A DNA stretch of 64,000 nucleotides from contig JABELC010000002.1 of the NCBI GenBank assembly GCA_028455995.1, positions 1,488,001 to 1,552,000 of the forward strand, given 5' to 3'. This document shows positions 61,329-64,000 of this stretch, one piece after another. A model generated the notes under the pieces. That model did not search any database and was not told where the DNA came from. It saw only the letters and a list, made by a program, of their open reading frames with translations. The position numbers and the translations under genes are program-made. The stretch comes from Scleromitrula shiraiana. Lineage: Eukaryota > Ascomycota > Leotiomycetes > Helotiales > Sclerotiniaceae. How positions within the stretch are numbered: position 1 is the first letter of the stretch; every line of letters begins with the position of its first letter.

Positions 61329-62938
61329 ATGATGGACTCTTCTCCAAGTAAGATTAATGCTCAATCTACTCTGCCAAACATGGCCGGTACGAAACGTCCA
61401 GCACCTACTTTATTGCCAGCCTTCGAACCATTTTCCTCCTCTCCAAGTCTCCCAGGTCGTACGTATAAGAGGGTTCGTAATTCACCATCCAAAAATGAAG
61501 CAGGTCGCCAGAAATATCCTACGCCAATGCCTACCTCTACAACTGGTATTCTTTCTTCCTCACCACCAAGAGTAGACGCGAGGTCTGGTATGCATCGAAC
61601 TCGACCCTCTATTGAACGGACCCCCCTTTCAGCCGTACCAACTGTTGAGCTTTCTGAGGATGGAGAAACTCTACTTATGGGTAGATCCAGCAATTCCTCT
61701 CACTATCAATTGTCCGCCAATCGTCTGATTTCTCGCGTTCACGTCAAAGCTCGATATATTGCTGCATCGATTCCACTCGAGTCGAACAAAGTCGAAATTG
61801 TCTGCTGTGGTTGGAATGGAGTGAAGTTACATTGTCAAGGTCAAACTTGGGAATTGGCAAAGGGGGATAGTTTCACTTCAGAGACCGAATTTGCGGAAAT
61901 TATGTTGGATGTCCAGGACGCAAGGGTGTTGATCATTTGGCCACAAGGCAATCGTGTGGAGGTAGCCACTCAAAGAGAACTGTCGTGGGATGAGGATAAT
62001 TCTCCAAAGGGTAAGGTTACCGCTGTTACTGCTCATGGCGAAGTCATCCATTCAAGTCCAATCCGCCGTGAAATACGCATTCCTTCGCCAGTGTCTCCAA
62101 CTCCTGCCCGCCAGACTCTAAACTCGATCAACTTATCCAATCTGTTCTCTGATGAAGCAGAAAAAACCTTCATCCAAGTATATGAAGATAAGCCAGAGGA
62201 ACCTGCATCTAAGGAACCAGAACCTGCATTTAAGGAACCAGAACCAGCATACTCCCCAACCGTTGCAGCAACTTCTTTTTCTGCAGCCCTTCCTTCCAGT
62301 CAAGAAAGTGAACTAAGCGAGCCGGATGATGACCCCGATGAGGAAAATGACCCTATCGTCCACTCATTTGGTCCATTTGGTGCAAATATCTCCTCTCGAA
62401 TGGCTAAGTTCACCGCTGGTGGTTCCCCAGAACCGCCCCGCGGTCGTAGTAAAATCGACTTGACGGAATCTTCTGAAGCTAGATCTAGTTCTACCTCTAC
62501 CGAGGAAGGTGATGTTACTCCCATCGTTAATCACGTAGCAAATCAACTTGCCTTCTCGCGTTTGCAGTCTACTCCTTTATCAGTTATTCTCAACAACCTT
62601 CCAGCCGAACTCAAAGGTGTCGCTCCATCCAATGAGGAAAATCGGGGCCTCACAAAAGAGGATTTGCGAAAGATGTTGAACAAAACAAAATTTATTGGTG
62701 AAATTCATCGAAATGGAAAGGACGCTGCCGGCAAGCCATTGGAAAGTGAGTATTACTACATTCCAGATGAAGATACAGATCAGCAGAGGAAAGAAACTGT
62801 GGTTGAAGGGTTAAGGAAGCCAAGCTTGAGGAATTGCAGGAAGCAACATAAGGTAATCTCAAACAAACCATCAACCTTATGACACTTCTCTAACTTTTTT
62901 ATTAGCAATATTATTGGAAACGTCCTCGAACCCCTTGA
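61329..62938 (+). CDS. TOS4: FHA-domain protein of the Tos4/Plm2 type, 518 aa
   Basis: Two exons: 61329-62852 and 62906-62938 (1557 nt); the intron (GTAATC..TTAG) restores the family ending KQHKQYYWKRPRTP, whereas read-through gives an unrelated tail. Start is the first of two adjacent ATGs (MMDSSPSKIN). FHA domain at about 104-215: TVELSEDGETLLMGRSSNSS, YQLSANRLISRVHVKARY, CCGWNGVKLHCQGQTWELAKGDSF. Gly118-Arg119-Ser120, Ser135-Arg136-His138 and the WNG loop are the phosphothreonine-binding elements. A disordered region with a short repeat (PASKEPEPAFKEPEPAY) follows, then a C-terminal domain (LSVILNNLPAEL.., GLTKEDLRKMLNKTKFIGEIHRNGKDAAGKPLESEYYYIPDED). Yeast Tos4 and Plm2 are cell-cycle/DNA-damage-linked chromatin-associated proteins. 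The Tos4-versus-Plm2 choice is not resolved. Confidence 0.88.
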
Positions 62939-63918
62939 GCCTTTTGATGCTACCCTTGAAAGACGGGTTGAATACTTCCATAACAGTCGTTGTATTGGTG
63001 TGATTGGGTCACATAACAGAAATTCTTGTATACGATGATACATGATACCAAGCTCTTTTCATGTCCATACCCATATTTATTGATTGCATAGCGAGGCGTC
63101 CATGTTTGTTTGTTTTGAGTCTTTAATCTGCTTGCTACATAGACTTTTCGACGGTGTAGAAATCGAAAGCTCGAAATAGCTCGAAGGTGGCAAACGAATT
63201 AGGTTGTTAGAATAGTCAGTTAGTTTGTCAAAACAGTAAAAGCATAGCTTTAATCAGTTATCCCCGTATTTGCATTGTCCGAAGTGAAATTGTAATTAAA
63301 ACCTGAGATAGTATAAATCATTTCTGGGTATTAGATAAAAGTGTATTGCGACAGTGAGTGATACAATTTGGAAATTTTGGTAATAATCATCGGAGCGATA
63401 AGTAATTGATTTTATTAGCTCGAGGCTCTTATCGTAGCAAAAATCCACAAAATAAGAATTAAACGACCCCGCACTACGCTAGGGAGCGGTAGAAACTAGT
63501 GCTTCACGTGCCTCCAATCGATCCCTACCCTGTCTACGTGCATGCAGGTGGCTCGTACTTGCCTGATATTCTCTCTTTCACAAGGGAAATCACTCCATCA
63601 TTACTCTTCTTCCCTCATATTCTGAGATTCTCTCAACTTCGCGATTGATCGGTTCACAAATACGTGGTGAAGTAGGTTATGAAGTCACATATCCTGTTCA
63701 ATTTTGCATTTACACCACAGATATTTTGGAAGTAAATCGATGCTGACGAATTTATAGGCCAGAATATATGACCTCATACACAAGAAATCCTGCTCAAGTG
63801 CTTTATAAATACTTCAACAATACTTGATCTTCAACCTTAAATCGAGTATCATCTTTCTACAAACCATACCGAATAAACAAACAATTCAACAATCGATTAC
63901 AAACATCCATCCAGCACA
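62939..63918. other. Intergenic, nothing recognised
   Basis: 3' flank of the FHA gene and promoter of the gene at the right edge. A CACGTG E-box-like hexamer lies near 63506. No gene is seen. Confidence 0.4.
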
Positions 63919-64000
63919 ATGTCTACATCAAACACCGGCCAAACCTCCAATCAAACCTCTCTTCCCATCCACTCCACCTCAAACACAACCACAAAATCAA
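63919..64000 (+). CDS. 5' end of a gene cut by the window edge
   Basis: An ATG in good context (CACAATGTC) starts 27 codons, MSTSNTGQTSNQTSLPIHSTS and on, open to position 64000. The fragment is Ser/Thr/Asn-rich and polar with no signal peptide. The leader before it is CAATC/AACAA-rich, as is usual for highly expressed fungal transcripts. Function cannot be judged from this much. Confidence 0.45.
   Translation, partial: MSTSNTGQTSNQTSLPIHSTSNTTTKS

Overview
This window is nuclear DNA of a filamentous ascomycete. Genes carry short spliceosomal introns (48-100 nt, GTAAGT-like donors, CTAAC/CTGAC branch sites) separated by AT-rich intergenic DNA, and the conserved proteins are typical of Pezizomycotina. 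The protein flavour suggests Leotiomycetes, perhaps Sclerotiniaceae (Botrytis/Sclerotinia-like), but this is inference without a database search. All exon coordinates were derived by hand from splice signals and reading frame. In every multi-exon model reported as intact, exon lengths sum to a multiple of three.

Layout. 1-8.2 kb: gene-poor left end with one small unknown ORF (3345-3977) and a five-exon Gly/Ser/Asp-rich repetitive protein (minus, 4870-6407). 8.2-13.8 kb: the endocytic F-BAR/mu-homology protein Syp1 (minus) divergent from a CDK-type kinase (plus), with a 148-bp minisatellite between them. 14-24 kb: a small secreted eight-cysteine protein and three unrecognised, probably lineage-restricted minus-strand genes. 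25.3-30.4 kb: the ribosome quality-control E3 ligase listerin. 31.4-37.8 kb: a large repeat-containing, probably organellar protein, SAGA subunit Spt3 and a BLI-3-like FMN-binding protein. 39.6-41.4 kb: a broken cupin gene and a secreted protein. 43.8-46.8 kb: the nuclear pore/ER membrane protein Pom33 (TMEM33 family) and a BTB-like protein. 48.2-53.4 kb: two adjacent decayed genes, a thiamine-diphosphate-dependent enzyme followed by an MFS transporter, peppered with short transposons. 53.7-59 kb: Ctk2 (CTD-kinase cyclin), a palmitoyl-protein thioesterase and the pre-60S factor Cic1/Utp30. 61.3-62.9 kb: a Tos4/Plm2-type FHA protein. A gene entering the right edge is cut at 64000.

The intact genes are mostly unlinked housekeeping functions (transcription, ribosome biogenesis and quality control, endocytosis, nuclear envelope, lysosomal thioesterase); no operon-like logic is expected. 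The most notable region is 48.2-53.4 kb: a thiamine-diphosphate enzyme and transporter pair with several frameshifts, two stop codons and a MITE in the transporter, which looks like a decayed metabolic module. Two dispersed repeat families can be defined from the sequence alone: a roughly 189-bp MITE with ATTCATGAACCA terminal inverted repeats and apparent TA target sites (three full-size copies), and an AT-rich family built around an AATGTCTGTAT/ATACAGACATT palindrome (at least five sites). I saw no RNA genes, CRISPR arrays or viral genes.
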